The position numbers were made by a program, and so were the translations under genes. This document shows positions 5,615-6,875 of a DNA stretch of 6,875 nt, piece after piece. Each line of letters starts with the position of its first letter. The stretch's first letter is position 1. The DNA comes from an uncultured Spirochaetales bacterium (GTDB lineage Bacteria > Spirochaetota > Spirochaetia > Sphaerochaetales > Sphaerochaetaceae). Under the pieces are notes generated by a model that saw only the letters and a program-made list of their open reading frames with translations, was not told the DNA's origin and ran no database searches. Location of the stretch: NCBI GenBank assembly GCA_945947045.1, contig CAMEXG010000113.1:1-6875 (forward strand), read 5' to 3'.

Positions 5615-6690
5615 AACCCATATTCGTATCTTATTTCTGCATATTCTTTTTTGATTGTATTGTAGATGATATCAAGCTTTTTATTGTGATGGATAAAGGC
5701 TGATTTCATCGCGTTAATAGTTGTTTTCTCCAAGTCTTGGATAGTGAAGCCATATTTCTCTACGGCTATTGTCATCTCTTTTGAAAGATTAGTGTCACTC
5801 ATCAACCTGTTGTCTGAACACAAGAATACTCTGAAATGGTTTCTAAAGAGCATAGGGAAGGGGTGTGATTCATAGTTTTCTACAGCACCGGTCCCCACAT
5901 TGGATGTAAGGCACATCTCCAGAGGTATACGCTTATCGAGGATATATTGTGCAAGAGATCCATTTTTGACGATTTCCCCGTTTTCAATGGTCATATCTTC
6001 AATGATTCTCGTTCCATGCCCGATTCTGTCGGCATGGCAGATCTGGATTGCCTGCCATATTGATTCCAGTCCGAATGCTTCTCCTGCATGGATAGTGATG
6101 TTGAAGTTTTTACTTCTAATATAGTTGAAGGCTTCAATATGCTTCTTCGGAGGATGTCCGCATTCGTCTCCTGCCAGGTCGAAGCCTACGACTCCTCTGT
6201 CAGAGAAAGCCACAGCCAATTCAGCAACTTCCAAAGACAGCGCAGGGTCCTCATTTCTCATGGCACAAAGAATTAAACCGAACTCAGTCCCTGTTTCCTT
6301 CCTTCCGGCTTCAAGACCCTTAAGAACCGCAGTGACCACTTCTTCAAGATTCATGCCTTGTTTTGTATGAAGCTCAGGAGCAAATCGTATTTCTGCATAG
6401 ACTACATGTTCTTTGGCCAAATCCAGTATCTCTTCTTTTGCTATGCGATAAAGAGCCTCTTTGTCCTGCATGACAGAGAGTGTAACGCTGAAGGTCTCCA
6501 AGTACAGAGATAGAGATTTCTGCACACATCCTCTTTTGAACCACTCTCTCAACTCCCTTGGATCTTGACTGGGAATGGATACATTTCGCTCTTTGGCCAG
6601 TTCTATGATCGTCTCTGGCCTTAGTCCTCCATCCAAGTGTTCATGAAGTTCTACTTTTGGAACTTTTCTAATTATTGCTTTATCTAACAT
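5611..6690 (-). CDS. add: Adenosine deaminase
   Basis: A 359-residue zinc hydrolase of the metal-dependent TIM-barrel family that converts adenosine (and probably deoxyadenosine) to inosine and ammonia in purine salvage. The motifs appear in family order: ELHEHLDGGLRP with zinc ligands H16 and H18, YAEIRFAP (98-105), VVGFDLAGDE (167-176), TIHAGE with zinc ligand H201 and catalytic E204, RIGHG with H225, LEMCLTSNV (257-265) and CSDNRLMS (291-298) with zinc-binding D293. The last motif has Asn294 where animal enzymes have a second Asp; related bacterial enzymes with DNRLMS are known. Adenine or aminofutalosine deaminase activity cannot be excluded from sequence alone. The ATG at 6690 has TATAAT exactly 6 nt upstream, so the mRNA is predicted to be leaderless; the AAAGGA before it would not be transcribed. 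It converges with the rhomboid gene. Confidence 0.94.
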   Translation of the reverse strand: MLDKAIIRKVPKVELHEHLDGGLRPETIIELAKERNVSIPSQDPRELREWFKRGCVQKSLSLYLETFSVTLSVMQDKEALYRIAKEEILDLAKEHVVYAEIRFAPELHTKQGMNLEEVVTAVLKGLEAGRKETGTEFGLILCAMRNEDPALSLEVAELAVAFSDRGVVGFDLAGDECGHPPKKHIEAFNYIRSKNFNITIHAGEAFGLESIWQAIQICHADRIGHGTRIIEDMTIENGEIVKNGSLAQYILDKRIPLEMCLTSNVGTGAVENYESHPFPMLFRNHFRVFLCSDNRLMSDTNLSKEMTIAVEKYGFTIQDLEKTTINAMKSAFIHHNKKLDIIYNTIKKEYAEIRYEYGL

Positions 6691-6696
6691 AAATAC

Positions 6697-6724
6697 ATTA
6701 TATCCTTTCGCGTGTAATTCTCAA
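6697..6724 (-). promoter_or_regulatory. add: Promoter of add (leaderless start)
   Basis: On the minus strand TTGAGA (6724-6719, 5 of 6 matches) and TATAAT (6702-6697, perfect) are separated by 16 bp. Six bases separate the -10 from the ATG at 6690, placing the predicted transcription start at the start codon. This is the strongest promoter match in the window. Confidence 0.7.
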
Positions 6725-6748
6725 ATAAAATGAAAAAACATATTTTAT
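6725..6748. repeat. AT-rich inverted repeat upstream of the add promoter
   Basis: ATAAAATG (6725-6732) and CATATTTTAT (6739-6748) are complementary apart from a 2-nt bulge, with a 6-A spacer. The repeat abuts the -35 of the add promoter. It could be an operator, an UP-like A-tract element or simply low-complexity sequence. Confidence 0.25.
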
Positions 6749-6750
6749 CT

Positions 6751-6765
6751 TAACAAACGTTTTGT
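6751..6765. promoter_or_regulatory. CG-centred pseudopalindrome (possible LacI-family operator)
   Basis: TAACAAACGTTTTGT contains a perfect AAACGTTT core centred on CG, with partly matching flanks (ACAAA against TTTTGT). LacI/GalR-family operators typically have this form. It lies 61 bp upstream of the add start and about 115 bp before the gene at the right edge. No such regulator is encoded in the window. Confidence 0.25.
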
Positions 6766-6778
6766 ATATCTTTTTAAG

Positions 6779-6816
6779 AATTGCAATTATATTTATAAAA
6801 AATTGCAATTTTTTAT
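6779..6816. promoter_or_regulatory. Two AATTGCAATT palindromes 22 bp apart (probable operator pair)
   Basis: The identical 10-bp palindrome AATTGCAATT occurs at 6779-6788 and 6801-6810. The centres are 22 bp apart, about two helical turns, so both would face the same side of the DNA. The second copy extends to a perfect 22-bp palindrome (6795-6816) by flanking A and T runs. No G+C stem exists, so a terminator is unlikely. The position, 60-95 bp upstream of the gene beginning at the right edge, suits an operator. The binding protein is unknown. Confidence 0.45.
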
Positions 6817-6864
6817 TTTAGAGTATTTACAAAACATTATATGTTCATCAAAATGAAGTTGTTC

Positions 6865-6870
6865 AGGAGG
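6865..6870 (+). promoter_or_regulatory. Ribosome binding site of a gene starting at the right edge
   Basis: A perfect AGGAGG is followed by AAC and then AT at 6874-6875, the last bases of the window. If the next base is G, an ATG starts 3 nt after the site, close to the short spacing seen for htpG. Only the site itself can be seen. Possible promoter pieces for this gene are TTTACA (6826-6831) with CAAAAT (6849-6854), spacing 17, but the region is too AT-rich to be sure. Confidence 0.55.
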
Positions 6871-6875
6871 AACAT

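Overview
This is an AT-leaning bacterial chromosomal segment with six complete protein genes and the first bases of a possible seventh at the right edge. It reads as ordinary chromosome. I see no transposase, integrase, tRNA, rRNA, CRISPR array or phage gene. A spirochaete (Sphaerochaetaceae/Treponema-like) would fit the loose lipobox of the first gene and the general character of the proteins. That assignment is an inference; the sequence shows only a bacterium with good Shine-Dalgarno sites and -35/-10 type promoters.

Layout. Positions 1-80 are the 3' end of something upstream: sequence with several competing base-pairings, ending in an intrinsic terminator (45-79). A second hairpin (101-134) and a promoter (144-173) precede a GTG-started lipoprotein gene (194-1174) of unknown function. 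Its product has three diverged tandem repeats and three C-terminal membrane helices. Its 3' end overlaps by 23 bp the 3' end of a ROK-family transcriptional regulator on the minus strand (1152-2204). That regulator is divergent from htpG, the bacterial Hsp90 chaperone (2344-4215). htpG converges on rlmE, the 23S rRNA U2552 2'-O-methyltransferase (4275-4877, minus), with a bidirectional terminator between them. rlmE is divergent from a rhomboid intramembrane serine protease gene (4959-5588), with closely packed divergent promoters. The rhomboid gene converges on add, adenosine deaminase (5611-6690, minus), across a perfect hairpin that contains both stop codons. An AT-rich intergenic region (6691-6873) with several palindromes leads to a ribosome binding site at the right edge.

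Organisation. The genes alternate strand (+ - + - + -), so each is probably its own transcription unit and no operon is visible. Two of the units touch stress and translation quality (HtpG folding; RlmE ribosome maturation), one nucleoside salvage (Add), one membrane proteolysis (rhomboid) and one probable carbohydrate-responsive regulation (ROK). I see no shared pathway.

The most interesting points are the unrecognised triple-repeat lipoprotein; two genes (ROK regulator and add) with a perfect TATAAT exactly 6 nt before the ATG, which predicts leaderless mRNAs; a ROK protein that keeps its zinc site but has lost the sugar-kinase residues; a terminator hairpin with a stop codon in each arm; and paired AATTGCAATT palindromes 22 bp apart upstream of the right-hand gene. 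I found no convincing new multi-gene system.
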